A model generated the notes under the pieces. It was given only the letters and a program-made list of their open reading frames with translations. It was not told the origin of the DNA and searched no databases. This document shows, in pieces, positions 49,650-61,268 of a stretch of 64,000 bases of DNA (its first letter is position 1; every line of letters begins with the position of its first letter). Origin of the DNA: Bacillota bacterium (GTDB taxonomy: Bacteria > Bacillota > Clostridia > Peptostreptococcales > Anaerovoracaceae); contig JAFRKJ010000095.1 in assembly GCA_017431785.1 (NCBI GenBank), forward strand, positions 21,270 through 85,269, read 5' to 3'. A program made the translations under genes and the position numbers.

Positions 49650-52121
49650 TTAACCTTTGACTACGATATTGATCAGTCTTCCAGGTACTGCAATCGTCTT
49701 AACGATATTCTTGCCTTCTGTAAGTCCCTTTATCTTTTCATTCTCGCTGGCGATCTGAATCATATCTTCTCTCGTCGCATCGCCAGGAATGTTGATCTTT
49801 TCTTTGTTTTTGCCGTTGATCTGAACAACGATCTCGATTTCGTCTTTCTTCAGTTCCTCTTCATTGTATGACGGCCACTTCTGATCGTATACATATCCTT
49901 CATATCCGAGTTCCTGCCAGAGTTCTTCTGTAATGTGGGGAACAAACGGTGCCAACAGTACTACGATTGTCTTGATTGCAGTGCTGTAAAGAGCCTCGTT
50001 GACATCGCCTTCCTTATAGCGGTACATCTCATTGACAAGCTCCATGATCGCACTGATGGCAGTATTGAAATTGAACCTGTCGCGAACGTCTTCCGTTACT
50101 TTCTTGATCGTGTAGTTCAGAGTGTAAGCAAGCTTTTTATCAGCTTCATTTCTGATTTCATACTTACCCGGAATATTCTCGTACTTCTCGAGGAATTCAT
50201 AGACCATTCTCCAGATTCTGTTGAGGAATCGGAAGGATCCTTCAACGCCCTTATCAGACCAGTCAAGTTCTCTTTCCGGTGGTGCTGCGAAGAGAATGAA
50301 CAGTCTGGCTGTATCTGCGCCATACTTCTCGATGATCTCAGCAGGTGTCACGATATTTCCAAGGGATTTGCTCATCTTAGCTCCATCTTTGATGACCATT
50401 CCCTGTGTAAGCAGATTCTGGAATGGTTCTTCATCCTTTACCAGTCCGAGATCGTAAAGAGCCATCTGGAAGAATCTCGCGTACATCAGATGCATGATCG
50501 CATGTTCAACACCGCCGATGTACTGGTCAACGTTCATCCAGTAATCAACTTTATCCTTGCTGAATACTTCCTCATCATTTCTGGCGTCACAGTATCTGAG
50601 CTCATACCAGGAAGAATCCAGGAATGTATCCATGGTGTCTACCTCCCTCTTAGCAGGTTTGCCGCAGATAGGACATACTGTATCTACAAACGTCTTGCTT
50701 GTTACGATCGGTGATTCTCCCTTTCCGGTGAATTCAACATCTGTAGGCAGAAGTACTGGAAGGTTTTCTTCCTTCTCAGGAACCCATCCGCAGTCGTCAC
50801 AGTAGATCATCGGAATTGGTGTTCCCCAGTATCTCTGACGTGAAATGAGCCAGTCACGCAATCTGTAATTGATCGTTTTGCGCCCGATGCCTCTCTCATC
50901 AGCAACTTCAGCAATTTTCTGTATCGCATCTTTATTATCCATGCCGTTGAATTCGCCGGAATTGATGACCGTACCTTCTGCAGCGCACGCTTCCTTCAAG
51001 TCATTCAAATCAACATCCGGGTCATGCGGATCGATAACAGGTATGATTTCAAGATCGAACTTTTTCGCGAAATCAAAGTCACGCTGGTCGTGGGCAGGTA
51101 CGCCCATGACCGCACCGGTTCCATATCCCATGAGTACATAGTCGGCAATGAATATCGGCATTGTCTTTCCAGTAAATGGATTGATGGCGTATTTACCGAT
51201 GAACACACCTGTCTTTTCGTTCGTGGTAGAAGTTCTGTCGATTTCACTCATGTGGGCGCATCTGTCGATATAAGCCATGACATCTGCTTCATATTCTGTT
51301 CCTTTGACCATATCAGGTACGGATGGATATTCCGGAGCTAATACCATGAAAGTTGTACCGTATATGGTGTCGATACGTGTCGTGAATACCGTCAGTGTTT
51401 CATCATAATCCTGAATCTTGAACTGAGCCTCTGCACCGTGGGATTTGCCGATCCAGTTTCTCTGCATGATTTTGACTTTGTTTGGCCATCCATCCAGTTT
51501 GTCCAGATTAGACAGAAGTCTTTCTGCATAATCGGTAATCTTAAAGTACCACTGCGAAAGGTTCTTCTTACCTACGAGAGAGCCACATCTTTCGCAGCAG
51601 CCGTCGACGACCTGTTCGTTTGCCAGTACTGTCTGGCAGCTAGGACACCAGTTGACCTGGCTTTCCTTCTTATAGGCAAGACCTGCCTTAAAGAACTGGA
51701 TGAAGATCCACTGCATCCATTTGTAGTAGCTTGGATGCGCTGTTGCAACTTCTCTGTCCCAATCGTATGACAGTCCGAGCTGACGCAGCTGTCTGTTCAT
51801 TTCTGCAATATTTCCCCAGGTCCAGTCTGCCGGTTCAACATTGTGCTGAATAGCTGCATTTTCCGCAGGAAGTCCAAAAGCGTCATAACCCATTGGATGA
51901 AGTACATTGTATCCGTTCATGGTTCTGAAACGCGCAATAACATCACCAATCGAATAGTTTCTCACATGTCCCATGTGAAGCTTTCCTGATGGATAAGGAA
52001 ACATCTCAAGGACATAGTACTTCTCTTTATCAGGATCCTCTGTGACCTTAAATGGTTTCGTTTCCTCCCAGACTTTCTGCCATTTGCTCTCAATTTCACT
52101 GAAATTATATCTGTCTTTCAT
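49650..52121 (-). CDS. leuS: Leucyl-tRNA synthetase
   Basis: The 823-residue class I enzyme has HIGH as HMGH in [16 protein letters not shown] (about residue 50), the CP1 editing domain, a Cys zinc site in [19 protein letters not shown], and KMSKS in [10 protein letters not shown] (about residue 580). GGAGG lies close before the ATG. No T-box leader precedes it; it lies 20 bases after rsfS, so its expression follows the operon. Confidence 0.97.
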   Translation of the reverse strand: MKDRYNFSEIESKWQKVWEETKPFKVTEDPDKEKYYVLEMFPYPSGKLHMGHVRNYSIGDVIARFRTMNGYNVLHPMGYDAFGLPAENAAIQHNVEPADWTWGNIAEMNRQLRQLGLSYDWDREVATAHPSYYKWMQWIFIQFFKAGLAYKKESQVNWCPSCQTVLANEQVVDGCCERCGSLVGKKNLSQWYFKITDYAERLLSNLDKLDGWPNKVKIMQRNWIGKSHGAEAQFKIQDYDETLTVFTTRIDTIYGTTFMVLAPEYPSVPDMVKGTEYEADVMAYIDRCAHMSEIDRTSTTNEKTGVFIGKYAINPFTGKTMPIFIADYVLMGYGTGAVMGVPAHDQRDFDFAKKFDLEIIPVIDPHDPDVDLNDLKEACAAEGTVINSGEFNGMDNKDAIQKIAEVADERGIGRKTINYRLRDWLISRQRYWGTPIPMIYCDDCGWVPEKEENLPVLLPTDVEFTGKGESPIVTSKTFVDTVCPICGKPAKREVDTMDTFLDSSWYELRYCDARNDEEVFSKDKVDYWMNVDQYIGGVEHAIMHLMYARFFQMALYDLGLVKDEEPFQNLLTQGMVIKDGAKMSKSLGNIVTPAEIIEKYGADTARLFILFAAPPERELDWSDKGVEGSFRFLNRIWRMVYEFLEKYENIPGKYEIRNEADKKLAYTLNYTIKKVTEDVRDRFNFNTAISAIMELVNEMYRYKEGDVNEALYSTAIKTIVVLLAPFVPHITEELWQELGYEGYVYDQKWPSYNEEELKKDEIEIVVQINGKNKEKINIPGDATREDMIQIASENEKIKGLTEGKNIVKTIAVPGRLINIVVKG

Positions 52122-52141
52122 TTTTTCCTCCGGTTTTATAA

Positions 52142-52483
52142 CTAATTACAAAGTGTTATTTCACAATCACCCCAGATTTTCTCAAGACTGTACTTTTCTC
52201 TTGCGTCCTGTGTCATGATGTTGACAATGACATCTCTGTAGTCCATGAGAATCCAGGTTGGTTTGTTTTTACCTTCCACATTCTTCGGGAATATCCCCAT
52301 AGGTTCCAGCACATCTTCCACAGCATCCTTCAGCGCCTGAGCGTGTCTTTCATTTCCGGCACTTACGAGAACGAAATAATCTGCAAAAGAGCTTCTCTCA
52401 GCGATATCGATGAGTGCTACGTCAATTCCCTTTTTGTCATCCATTGTTTTAGCGATTAATTCAGCTAGTTCTTTTGATTCCAT
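52142..52483 (-). CDS. rsfS: Ribosomal silencing factor RsfS
   Basis: The 113-residue protein binds uL14 on the large subunit and prevents subunit joining in starvation. The family pattern is [20 protein letters not shown], and [26 protein letters not shown] near the end is typical. It overlaps yqeK by 19 bases, as in the nadD-yqeK-rsfS order of Firmicutes. Confidence 0.94.
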   Translation of the reverse strand: MESKELAELIAKTMDDKKGIDVALIDIAERSSFADYFVLVSAGNERHAQALKDAVEDVLEPMGIFPKNVEGKNKPTWILMDYRDVIVNIMTQDAREKYSLEKIWGDCEITLCN

Positions 52484-53016
52484 TCATGTTCCTCCAAATA
52501 TTTTTTTGCTTCTATTGAATCAGGATGCAGATACCATCCTTCATGTTCTTTTACATAGTTGATCGTGTGCTGCAGAGACATGATGCATGCTTTGTCAAGA
52601 TCTGTCTCGGCCATACGTCTTATTTCTTCTACCCCAGGGTAGTGTCTTCCAGGTTCGATCGCATCGGCAAGAAAGATTATCTTTTCCAATGTGGACATCC
52701 CTGCCCTGCCAGTTGTATGATTCGCAATGGCATTCAGAATCTCCTCATCTTCGATTCCAAAAATCTCCTTGGACATTTCTGCGCCGATCTTGCTGTGGGC
52801 AAGATTCATATCAACCCCCGGTCGTTTCTCGTACTTTGCCATATCGTGCAGAAGTGCGGCGATTTCAGCCTTATTCTTATCTGCACCGAATTGTTCAGCC
52901 ATTTCAATGGCCAGTTTCGTCACATTCAGTGTGTGCTCTAATCTGGAAGGTTTCAGATGCTCCTTGATATATGGCAGAATTTCTTTCTTAAGTCTTTCAC
53001 GTTCTGTATAATCCAT
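52465..53016 (-). CDS. yqeK: HD hydrolase YqeK (symmetric Ap4A hydrolase)
   Basis: The 183-residue HD protein splits diadenosine tetraphosphate into ADP. The metal residues are in SRLEHTLNVTKLAIEMAEQ and the HD pair in AALLHDMAKYEKRPG; NAIANHTTGRAGMS carries the later His. It overlaps nadD by 20 bases and rsfS by 19, giving a tightly coupled trio. Confidence 0.93.
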   Translation of the reverse strand: MDYTERERLKKEILPYIKEHLKPSRLEHTLNVTKLAIEMAEQFGADKNKAEIAALLHDMAKYEKRPGVDMNLAHSKIGAEMSKEIFGIEDEEILNAIANHTTGRAGMSTLEKIIFLADAIEPGRHYPGVEEIRRMAETDLDKACIMSLQHTINYVKEHEGWYLHPDSIEAKKYLEEHEWNQKN

Positions 53017-53605
53017 GCTCCCTGATATATCTTTCTACTTCCGGTGGTACGAGGTCACTGATGGATTTACCTTCAGCAACCATCTGTCTGATCTGTGTTG
53101 CGGAGATGTCGAGCTCCGTTTTATTCATGCTGATCACTTCCGTCCCATAAGCTGCAGTAATTCTCTGCAGGGCATTCCTGTACTCATCCTGACGGTATCC
53201 GGGTCTGGTGCCTATAATGTAAGCATAGTTGCTCAGAAGTTCTTCCGCATTCATCCATGTATCTATCTTCAGGAAACTGTCAGTGCCGGTGATGAAATAC
53301 AGTCTCGTATCTTCCCCAAAGAACTCCTGCATATGACGCAGGGTCAGATAAGTATATGAGATGCTCTCCTGCTGCAGTTCGTATTTTGATACAGTTATAT
53401 GGTCATCTTTTCCGGCAGCAAGGGCGAGCATGTTGAACCTGTCTTCACCTGACGCATATTCACGATCCTGTTTGAAGGGCTGAATGCGTGCAGGAATCAT
53501 GACGACTTCATGAAGCCCTGCTTCTCTTACCGCATCTTCGGCAAGTGCTATGTGACCGTAGTGGACGGGATCAAAGGTTCCGCCTAAAATGCCAATCTTT
53601 TTCAT
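52997..53605 (-). CDS. nadD: Nicotinate-nucleotide adenylyltransferase
   Basis: The 202-residue enzyme makes deamido-NAD from nicotinate mononucleotide and [19 protein letters not shown] contains the (H/T)xGH motif, and [11 protein letters not shown] is the C-terminal ISxTxxR motif. It overlaps aspS by ATGA. Its product is the substrate of NadE, encoded far away at 6584. Confidence 0.95.
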   Translation of the reverse strand: MKKIGILGGTFDPVHYGHIALAEDAVREAGLHEVVMIPARIQPFKQDREYASGEDRFNMLALAAGKDDHITVSKYELQQESISYTYLTLRHMQEFFGEDTRLYFITGTDSFLKIDTWMNAEELLSNYAYIIGTRPGYRQDEYRNALQRITAAYGTEVISMNKTELDISATQIRQMVAEGKSISDLVPPEVERYIREHGLYRT

Positions 53606-55362
53606 TTCTTCAGTTCAATTCCCAGTTCTTCAAGCTGGGCTTCATCGACAAGGCCCGGTGCTTCACTGACCATGCACTGCGCGTTCTGGTTCTTCGGGAA
53701 AGCGATGACTTCTCTGATAGATTTTTCTCCTGTAAGAAGCATGACCAGTCTGTCCAGTCCATAAGCCAGTCCGCCGTGAGGCGGTGCGCCGTATTTGAAC
53801 GCTTCAACGAGAAATCCGAATTTCTCATTGATGTCTTCCTGTGTCATATTCAGTGCTTTGAACATATCTTCCTGCATTTCCTGATCGTGGATTCTGATGC
53901 TCCCTCCACCCAGTTCCACACCGTTCAATACGATGTCGTAAGCGTTCGCCAGGCATTTATGCGGATCAGTTTTCAGAAGCTCAGCGTGCTCGGCCTTTGG
54001 AGATGTGAACGGATGATGCATCGCGGACCATCTGTCCTCCTTCTCATCATATTCAAAGAGCGGAAAATCAACGACCCAAAGGAAGTTGAACTGGTTGTCA
54101 TCCAGCAGTCCCATCTCTCCTGCAATATGTCTTCTCAGGAATCCGAGACTGTCGAATACGACCTTGTTGCTGTCGGAAATGATCAGCATCAAATCTCCTG
54201 CCTTTGCATCCATACAGTCTGCCAGGTCTTCCAGTTGCTCTGGAGTGAAGAATTTATTGACGGAAGAAGTTATACCGTCCTGTGTCTTTCTGATCCAGAC
54301 CATACCTCTGGCACCATAGCTCTTGACCGCCTCTGTGAGCTTATCGATCTTTTTTCTTGTATAGATATCAGATCCGCCTGTAACGCAGATACCGCGTACA
54401 CTGCCGCCGGCTGCGATCGCATCGGTAAAGACCTTGAATTCACAGTCTTTGACTTTATCCGTCAGATCGCACAGTTCAAAACCGAATCTAGTATCAGGCT
54501 TGTCGCTGCCATAACGCGTCATAGCTTCTTCCCAGGTCATCCTTGGAAATGGCGTTGCAATGTCGATCCCCTTCATTTCCTTCATGACTCTCTTGAGGAA
54601 TCCTTCCTGAATTTCGATGACATCATCGACATCGACGAAGGACATCTCCAGGTCGATCTGCGTGAACTCCGGCTGTCTGTCAGCGCGAAGGTCTTCATCT
54701 CTGAAGCATTTGACGATCTGGAAGTACCGGTCTGTGCCGCCAACCATCAGCAACTGTTTGAAGGTCTGCGGTGACTGTGGGAGTGCATAGAATCTGCCCA
54801 GGTTGATTCTGCTCGGTACCAGATAATCTCTGGCACCTTCCGGAGTGGATTTGATGAGCATAGGTGTCTCAACTTCTGTAAATCCCTGTTCCGCATAATA
54901 GTTTCTTGCCAGTGTTGTGAGCGCCGCTCTGAATGACAGGTTGTCCTGCATCTTCTTCTTTCGAAGATCAAGATATCTGTATTTCAGTCTCAGGTTATCG
55001 TCAACATTATCATCATCCTTGATATAGATAGGCGGAGTTTCTGATTTTGAATAGATGATGAGATCATCAGCGATAACCTCAATATCACCTGTTTCCATCT
55101 CAGGGTTCTTGGATTCACGTTCCACGACCTTCCCCTTTACTCCGACGACATATTCACTTCTGAGTGTGTCAGCAAGGGCGAAGAGTTCATCACTTGTTTC
55201 ATCGTTAAAAATGACCTGGGTCATTCCGGTCTTGTCTCTGACATCGCAGAAAATAAGTCCACCAAGGTTTCTGCGTTTCTGAATCCAGCCGTTTAATACG
55301 ACGTTATCCCCAACATTGCTGATTCTCAGCTCACCGCACATATGCGTACGTTTATATACCAT
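53602..55362 (-). CDS. aspS: Aspartyl-tRNA synthetase
   Basis: The 586-residue class II synthetase is of the bacterial type, with the N-terminal OB fold ([20 protein letters not shown]), a bacterial insertion domain and motifs 2 and 3 ([20 protein letters not shown] and [13 protein letters not shown]). The frame opens at a TTG at 55371, but AAGGAGA lies ten bases before the ATG at 55362, which I chose. Whether it is discriminating or also charges tRNA-Asn is not clear. It follows hisS by eight bases. Confidence 0.96.
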   Translation of the reverse strand: MVYKRTHMCGELRISNVGDNVVLNGWIQKRRNLGGLIFCDVRDKTGMTQVIFNDETSDELFALADTLRSEYVVGVKGKVVERESKNPEMETGDIEVIADDLIIYSKSETPPIYIKDDDNVDDNLRLKYRYLDLRKKKMQDNLSFRAALTTLARNYYAEQGFTEVETPMLIKSTPEGARDYLVPSRINLGRFYALPQSPQTFKQLLMVGGTDRYFQIVKCFRDEDLRADRQPEFTQIDLEMSFVDVDDVIEIQEGFLKRVMKEMKGIDIATPFPRMTWEEAMTRYGSDKPDTRFGFELCDLTDKVKDCEFKVFTDAIAAGGSVRGICVTGGSDIYTRKKIDKLTEAVKSYGARGMVWIRKTQDGITSSVNKFFTPEQLEDLADCMDAKAGDLMLIISDSNKVVFDSLGFLRRHIAGEMGLLDDNQFNFLWVVDFPLFEYDEKEDRWSAMHHPFTSPKAEHAELLKTDPHKCLANAYDIVLNGVELGGGSIRIHDQEMQEDMFKALNMTQEDINEKFGFLVEAFKYGAPPHGGLAYGLDRLVMLLTGEKSIREVIAFPKNQNAQCMVSEAPGLVDEAQLEELGIELKK

Positions 55363-55379
55363 TTCTGTCAATTCTCCTT

Positions 55380-56633
55380 TTATTTAGTCAGTTCTTCAAT
55401 GATGCTGTCGATAGGAACACTGGTCTGTTCGCCTGATTCCATATCTTTGATTTGCAATTTTCCTTCGTTCAGTTCATTCTCCCCGATAATAACGGTCTTT
55501 GCCGCATTGACTCTGTTGGCAAATTTGAACTGGTTCTTGAAGTTTCTCCCCATTACATCCATCTGCACGCTGACGCCCTTCAGTCTCAGGTCGTGCATCA
55601 ACTTCAGTGCGAACAACTTAGCCTGATCGCCCATAAATGCGATAAATACATCCGTTCCGGCAGGTTCAGGAATCTCGACGCCGCATGCTTCCATCGTCAT
55701 GAGAATTCTCTCTTTGCCCATGCCCCAGCCTACGCCTGGTGTTGACGGACCGCCGATTTCTTCAATCAGACCATCATATCTTCCGCCGCCGCAAACAGTT
55801 CCCTGTGCGCCGATCTTAGTCGTGACGAATTCAAATGCAGTCTTTGTATAGTAGTCAAGACCTCTTACGATCTTAGGGTTAACAACATATTTGATACCAA
55901 AAGCATCAAGATTTGCTTTCAGCTGTTCAAATGCTTCTTTGCAATCATCACAGAGGAAATCAAGCATCATCGGAGCATCTTTTACGAGTTCCTGATCGAT
56001 CGGTGATTTACAGTCCAGGATTCTCATCGGATTTGTGTGGAAACGTTCCTGACAAGTCGGACAGAGTTCATCATATTTCGGCTCAAGGAATTTTTTCAGA
56101 GCTTCTCTGTGCTTACCTCTGCATTCCGGACATCCAACGCTGTTGATCTGCAGTTCAACATCCGTGATTCCCATTTCATTGATGAAGTCATACCCGATTG
56201 CGATGATCTCAGCGTCTGCCATCATGTTCATCGTACCGAAGGTCTCCACACCGAACTGGTGGAATTCCCTGAGTCTTCCAGACTGTGGCTTCTCATATCT
56301 GCAACAAGGAATGTTATAGTATACCTTCGTCGGTTGCGGATCTGCATAAGTCTTGTGTTCGCAGAGAGCTCTGCAGACCGGTGAAGTGCCTTCCGGCCTC
56401 AACGTGATGCTTCTGTTCCCAAAGTCCTTAAAGGTGTACATCTCTTTCTGTACGATATCGGTTGTATCTCCCACACCTCTCTGGAACAGCTCCGTATGTT
56501 CGAAAATCGGGGTTCTGATTTCCTTGAAACCATATCTTCTGCAGATTTCTGCAAACTTTTCCTCGATATAGTGCCATTTGTAGACCTGATCCGGCATTGC
56601 GTCTTTTGTTCCCTTAGGTGCATTTGTCAACAT
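55380..56633 (-). CDS. hisS: Histidyl-tRNA synthetase
   Basis: The 417-residue class II enzyme has the start [12 protein letters not shown], motif 2 in [14 protein letters not shown], and the histidine motifs [13 protein letters not shown] and CGGGRYDGL. The C-terminal anticodon domain is intact. AGGAGG lies nine bases before the ATG. No T-box is seen. The hisS-aspS order is common to Firmicutes. Confidence 0.96.
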   Translation of the reverse strand: MLTNAPKGTKDAMPDQVYKWHYIEEKFAEICRRYGFKEIRTPIFEHTELFQRGVGDTTDIVQKEMYTFKDFGNRSITLRPEGTSPVCRALCEHKTYADPQPTKVYYNIPCCRYEKPQSGRLREFHQFGVETFGTMNMMADAEIIAIGYDFINEMGITDVELQINSVGCPECRGKHREALKKFLEPKYDELCPTCQERFHTNPMRILDCKSPIDQELVKDAPMMLDFLCDDCKEAFEQLKANLDAFGIKYVVNPKIVRGLDYYTKTAFEFVTTKIGAQGTVCGGGRYDGLIEEIGGPSTPGVGWGMGKERILMTMEACGVEIPEPAGTDVFIAFMGDQAKLFALKLMHDLRLKGVSVQMDVMGRNFKNQFKFANRVNAAKTVIIGENELNEGKLQIKDMESGEQTSVPIDSIIEELTK

Positions 56634-56651
56634 TTCTTCTTTCCTCCTGTT

Positions 56652-57977
56652 TTAGAAAAATCCTTTTTTCTTTCTATCGATCATGTCGTCGATTCTGTCT
56701 ATATATATTTCATAATTAGAGACATTCGCCACTCTCTCCAGCCTGTTTTCCGCAGGAAAATAGATCTTGCTGATTCCGCCTGCGCCAAGCGCCAGATTGG
56801 ACTGCGCCTCTTCCATGATTCTTATGTTATAGAGCCCCGGTCTGTCGTCTTTGCAGAATCCGGTGTTCTCTGTATTTCCTGATGTATGTTTTTGCCGGTA
56901 GAGATAATATGGTCTGTAACCGCAATCTTTCAGCCTCTCGTGCGCCCAAACGAGCATTCTCTCTCTGAGTTCTTCATCTCTGTAATTGAAATTTTCATCC
57001 AGTTCCTTCAGTTTCGAGGCCCGTTTGACAGCGAGAGTATGCAGTGTGATATTGCAGGCGCCTAGTCTGATGATCTCTTCCAGACTGTTCTTGAAATCAT
57101 CGACGGTCTCCTCCGGAAGACCTGCGATCAAATCAGTGTTGATAACTTCTATTCCCGTTTTCCATGCACGCTCAAAAGCTTTATATACATCCTCAACAGT
57201 ATGCCTGCGGCCTATGAGATCAAGGGTCTTCTGCTTCATGGACTGAGGGTTGATACTGATTCTATCCACCCCGTGGTCAAACAGCACATGCAGTTTTTCC
57301 TCAGTAATCGTATCCGGTCTGCCTGCCTCAACGGTGTATTCTCTTACACCGCCCAATGCAAACGCATCGCTGACTTTGGTCAGAAGCATATCCAGCTGAT
57401 CCGCCCTTAATGAAGTCGGCGTACCCCCGCCGAAATACAGTGTTTCCACATTGTAGCCTGCTGCTTTTGCAGCATCGCCGGCATATGATATCTCTTTGCA
57501 GAGTGCATTGAGATATGGCTCCATCTGTTCCTGTTCAATTTGATTGCTGGTAAAAGAACAATAGAGGCATCTTGTTGGGCAGAATGGAATCCCAATGTAC
57601 ACCGAAAGGCTCCTCGGAGCCGGTTTTCCGGCCTTTTCGCGTTGGTAGTCCAAAATATCACGTACAAGAGCGGCCTTGCTTGCATCTACTAGATATAAGT
57701 CTTTGAGGACTTGCTCCGGATCTTCTCCCCGATCGAGAAGTTCACCTGCCAGTTTAACTGGACGAATGCCTGTCAGAATGCCCCATTTAGGGCTTTTTCC
57801 TGTATAACCAGACAGATCTTTGTAGATTTGCCTCTTGATTTCTTCTTTATCGCCTTTGAAATCGTACTCCAGAAGAATCTCCCCTTCTTCTCCATACTCA
57901 TTCGGCTGAAGAAATTCTTTGATCAGTTCTTCATATTGACTGGTATTTTCAACATTGTTGATCTTAAATCTATACAA
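56652..57977 (-). CDS. hemZ: HemZ-type radical SAM coproporphyrinogen dehydrogenase
   Basis: The 441-residue protein has a radical SAM core with the cluster motif CPTRCLYCSFTSNQ (about residue 170) and the GGGTPTSL motif near 218, preceded by a HemZ-specific N-terminal domain of about 150 residues. HemZ-like proteins oxidise coproporphyrinogen III anaerobically, but many relatives have other roles, and no other haem gene is in the window, so the reaction is uncertain. It overlaps the MBL hydrolase gene by eight bases and precedes hisS by 18. Confidence 0.85.
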   Translation of the reverse strand: MYRFKINNVENTSQYEELIKEFLQPNEYGEEGEILLEYDFKGDKEEIKRQIYKDLSGYTGKSPKWGILTGIRPVKLAGELLDRGEDPEQVLKDLYLVDASKAALVRDILDYQREKAGKPAPRSLSVYIGIPFCPTRCLYCSFTSNQIEQEQMEPYLNALCKEISYAGDAAKAAGYNVETLYFGGGTPTSLRADQLDMLLTKVSDAFALGGVREYTVEAGRPDTITEEKLHVLFDHGVDRISINPQSMKQKTLDLIGRRHTVEDVYKAFERAWKTGIEVINTDLIAGLPEETVDDFKNSLEEIIRLGACNITLHTLAVKRASKLKELDENFNYRDEELRERMLVWAHERLKDCGYRPYYLYRQKHTSGNTENTGFCKDDRPGLYNIRIMEEAQSNLALGAGGISKIYFPAENRLERVANVSNYEIYIDRIDDMIDRKKKGFF

Positions 57978-58593
57978 ACGGATTATGCTCTTTCTCGAAC
58001 CCTATGTTCGTAGGACCCATATGTCCCGGGAATACCTGTGTTTCATCCGGCAGCGGCCAAAGTTTCGTGTGAATTGATTGTTCAAGTTCATTGAAGGAAC
58101 AACCAGGAAAATCTGTTCTTCCTATAGAAGCCTGGAACAAGGTATCACCACTGAACAAAGTATTTTCAGCCGGAATGTAAATGCACATTCCTCCAGGAGA
58201 ATGACCTGGTGTAAAGAAAAACTTCATGTGAAGACCGCCTACATCCAGTTCATCTTCATCATCTACATAAACATCAGCTTCTATTGAGGTTGGTTGTCCG
58301 AACTGGGTGCTCATATTGAAATTCATATCACCCAGCATTTCCTTCTCATTGATGTTTGCAAGGACTTTTGAACCAGGAAAATCAGCCTTAAATCCTTCCA
58401 CACCCATGATATGATCAGCGTGCCCATGGGTTAACATAATATACATTATATCTATACCCATCTCCTTGATTTTAGCAGAGATGCCGCTGTTGTATGCACC
58501 TGGATCAACGAGAAATCCCTTCATAGTTGCTTCATCGAAGACCAGATAAGTATTCGTGCCTATTGCACCTGTTGGTATATTGTAAATCTGCAT
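57970..58593 (-). CDS. Glyoxalase II-like MBL-fold hydrolase (YcbL type)
   Basis: The 207-residue metallohydrolase has LTHGHADHIMGVEGF (HxHxDH, about residue 57), a second His in FFTPGHSPGG and the metal-bridging Asp in LFSGDTLFQ. This is the short, single-domain group without the C-terminal substrate domain of classic glyoxalase II. Bacterial relatives hydrolyse thioesters; the substrate here is unknown. It lies between dtd and hemZ in the relA operon. Confidence 0.9.
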   Translation of the reverse strand: MQIYNIPTGAIGTNTYLVFDEATMKGFLVDPGAYNSGISAKIKEMGIDIMYIMLTHGHADHIMGVEGFKADFPGSKVLANINEKEMLGDMNFNMSTQFGQPTSIEADVYVDDEDELDVGGLHMKFFFTPGHSPGGMCIYIPAENTLFSGDTLFQASIGRTDFPGCSFNELEQSIHTKLWPLPDETQVFPGHMGPTNIGFEKEHNPFV

Positions 58594-58608
58594 TGATTCC
58601 CTTTCCTG

Positions 58609-59058
58609 TTAGAACAGCTTGTGACTTTCGAGAAGAATCGTAACTGGTCCGTCATTATCGATTTTGACCAGCATTTCTGCCTGGAAGATTCCTTCCTCCA
58701 CATGGATGCCTTTTTCTTTGATCAGATCAATCACTTTTCTGTATAGACGATCTGCCTCTTCCGGTCTGGCAGCTGTGAAATAGCTCGGTCTGTTGCCTTT
58801 GCGGACATCTCCGAGAAGTGTAAACTGGGAAACAGCAAGAATTTCACCGCCTATATCCTGAACACTGAGATTCATCACACCCTCTGCGTCATCAAACACC
58901 CTGAGTGCTGTCACTTTCTTTGCGATGTAATCCGCATCTTTTTCTGTATCTCCGTCTTCCACACCAATCAGAACCATCAGCCCCTTGCCGATCTGACCTG
59001 TGATCTGTTCATCAACTGTTACACTGCTGTTTGTTACTCTCTGAACAACTGCTCTCAT
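58609..59058 (-). CDS. dtd: D-aminoacyl-tRNA deacylase
   Basis: The 149-residue enzyme removes D-amino acids and glycine from tRNA. The two family motifs, SQFTLLGDVRKG and the cis-proline loop in DNDGPVTI, are present. It follows relA by eight bases, a conserved relA-dtd pairing in Firmicutes. Confidence 0.96.
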   Translation of the reverse strand: MRAVVQRVTNSSVTVDEQITGQIGKGLMVLIGVEDGDTEKDADYIAKKVTALRVFDDAEGVMNLSVQDIGGEILAVSQFTLLGDVRKGNRPSYFTAARPEEADRLYRKVIDLIKEKGIHVEEGIFQAEMLVKIDNDGPVTILLESHKLF

Positions 59059-59066
59059 ACAATTAT

Positions 59067-61268
59067 TTATCCTTTGTTTCTATATGCTTCAAGAATTCCC
59101 TGTATTCCCTTAAAGGAACGGCAGATTTTCTCGATTTGTGACCTGTCATGTATCATCAGCGTCAAATTGATCCGGATGGTATCATCCTTATTGGCTCTTG
59201 CATTGAGGCCGATGATCCTCACATCCATATCCTCACACACCTTGGATATGCTGGACAGCATGCTTTTCTGGTCTTTCGCGATAATGCTGATTTCACCGTC
59301 ATAGGACTTATCCAGAAGTTCAGGATCCCAGCTGACCTGTATCAAACGCTCTTTTTCGTCTTCCGGAAGAGCTCTCATATTGTCACAGTCAACTCTGTGA
59401 ACGGTGATACCTCTGCCCTTTGTAATATATCCTACGATTTCGTCTCCCGGAACTGGGTTGCAGCAGCGCGCGATGCTGATCATGAGATTGTCAACGCCTT
59501 CCACGATGACGCCTGTCTCTGAATCAGCAGTCCGCAGTTGCTCTACTCGCTTCTGGGTCTTCTCGCTGATTTCATTTAAGTCATCGAGAAGAGATTTGTT
59601 CTTTTCTTCTGTTTCAAGTTTCCGCCGTTCATCTTCATACCGTTGCAGCAGATTCGCAACTTTCGTCTGGAGATTACCGCCGTAACTCAGCTGATTGTAA
59701 AGGTCATCCGTATCCTTGAATGACAGTTCCTTGGCAGCTTTGCTGATATAGGCATTCGTCATCAGCACTTTAGGATCATAGCCTTTTCTCCGCAGATACT
59801 GGGTGAACAGATCCTTGCCTTTATCAACGGCGTCGTTCTTGTTTTCTCGCTTGAGCCATTGACGAATCTTGTTTCTGGCGGAGCTGCTTTTGGCGATTTT
59901 CAGCCAGTCGATACTCGGTCCGGCAGCGTTCGGAGAAGTAACGATATCTACGATATTTCCGTTCTCAAGCTCATGGTCTATGGTGACCATCTTGCCGTTC
60001 ACCTTCGCACCAACGCATTTGCATCCGACATCCGTATGGATCTTGAATGCGAAGTCAAGCGGTGTTGCTCCGGCCGGAAGTTCAATGACATCTCCCTGCG
60101 GTGTGAATACGAACACCTGATTGGAGAAGAGGTCCATCTTCAGAGATTCCATGAACTCTTTCGGATCGTTGACATCTTTCTGCCATTCGAGTGCCTGCCT
60201 GAGCCAGCTCAGTTTCACTTCTTCTTTATCTTCCGTGACACCTTCTTTGTACTTCCAGTGAGCAGCGATACCGTATTCCGCGATACGATGCATCTCCTGT
60301 GTTCTGATCTGGATTTCAAAAGGTTTCCCCGAATCACCGATCACTGTCGTGTGAAGCGACTGGTACATGTTCGGTTTCGGCATTGCGATGTAATCTTTGA
60401 ATCTGCCTGGGATCGGTGTCCACATTGTATGAACCAGTCCAAGTGATGCATAACAGTCTCTGACCGTATCCACAATGATCCTGACAGCCATCAGGTCAAA
60501 AATTTCATCAAGAGACTTGTGCTGGTATTTCATCTTCTTGTAAATACTGTAGAAGTGTTTGGATCGCCCGTATGTCTCGTGCTTGATGCCTATTTCATCG
60601 AGCGCTTTACTGATTTCATCAACGACCTTGTTGATTGCAGATTCCCTTTCACCTTTTCGTTCGCTGACCTGCTCGGCCAAATCGTAATAAGCGGTCGGTT
60701 CAAGGAATTTAAGTGCGATGTCCTCCAGCTCCATCTTCATGGAATAGATTCCGAGTCTTGCAGCCAGAGGTGCGTAAATATCAAGGGTCTCCTGGCATTT
60801 CTCCACAATCTTTTCATGGGTCATATAGTTGATCGTCCTGAGATTGTGAAGTCTGTCGGCAAGTTTGATGATGAGAACTCTGATATCCTTTGACATGGCA
60901 AGGAACATCTTACGCAGATTTTCTGCCTGACGTTCCTCTTTGCTTTCGAATTTCAGCGCACTCAGCTTGGTGACCCCATCAACGAGTTCGGTGACTTCAT
61001 CACCAAATTCTTTTTTCATGTCTTCCATGGTGAAGGAAGTATCCTCAATGACATCATGAAGCAGCCCTGCCGCAATTGTCTCGGAATCCATTCCGAGTTC
61101 AGCAAGGATTTCAGCAACTGCAACAGGATGAATCAGATACTCCTCACCTGATTTCCTCAGTTGGTTTCTGTGCATCTCCTCTGCTACATCGTAAGCTCTG
61201 GAGATGAGATCCATGTCGTAGTTTCCGTTATATTCTTTGATTGTGCTGAGGAATTCTCTTTTTGTCAT
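59067..61268 (-). CDS. relA: Bifunctional (p)ppGpp synthetase/hydrolase
   Basis: The 733-residue Rel protein both makes and breaks (p)ppGpp. It has the HD hydrolase site (HPVAVAEILAELGMD, then GLLHDVIEDT), the synthetase domain with RFKD in IPGRFKDYIAMPKPNMYQSL, the mark of bifunctional enzymes, the TGS domain (VFVFTPQGDVIELPAGATP), the CC/ZFD cysteines in ARCCNPVPGDEIVGY and a C-terminal ACT domain. Its start overlaps the secDF stop (ATGA). It probably is the main stringent-response enzyme. Confidence 0.97.
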   Translation of the reverse strand: MTKREFLSTIKEYNGNYDMDLISRAYDVAEEMHRNQLRKSGEEYLIHPVAVAEILAELGMDSETIAAGLLHDVIEDTSFTMEDMKKEFGDEVTELVDGVTKLSALKFESKEERQAENLRKMFLAMSKDIRVLIIKLADRLHNLRTINYMTHEKIVEKCQETLDIYAPLAARLGIYSMKMELEDIALKFLEPTAYYDLAEQVSERKGERESAINKVVDEISKALDEIGIKHETYGRSKHFYSIYKKMKYQHKSLDEIFDLMAVRIIVDTVRDCYASLGLVHTMWTPIPGRFKDYIAMPKPNMYQSLHTTVIGDSGKPFEIQIRTQEMHRIAEYGIAAHWKYKEGVTEDKEEVKLSWLRQALEWQKDVNDPKEFMESLKMDLFSNQVFVFTPQGDVIELPAGATPLDFAFKIHTDVGCKCVGAKVNGKMVTIDHELENGNIVDIVTSPNAAGPSIDWLKIAKSSSARNKIRQWLKRENKNDAVDKGKDLFTQYLRRKGYDPKVLMTNAYISKAAKELSFKDTDDLYNQLSYGGNLQTKVANLLQRYEDERRKLETEEKNKSLLDDLNEISEKTQKRVEQLRTADSETGVIVEGVDNLMISIARCCNPVPGDEIVGYITKGRGITVHRVDCDNMRALPEDEKERLIQVSWDPELLDKSYDGEISIIAKDQKSMLSSISKVCEDMDVRIIGLNARANKDDTIRINLTLMIHDRSQIEKICRSFKGIQGILEAYRNKG

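Noticed and set aside
53545-54774. 409-codon open frame opposite aspS
   Set aside because: It lies wholly antisense to nadD and aspS with no recognisable protein features.
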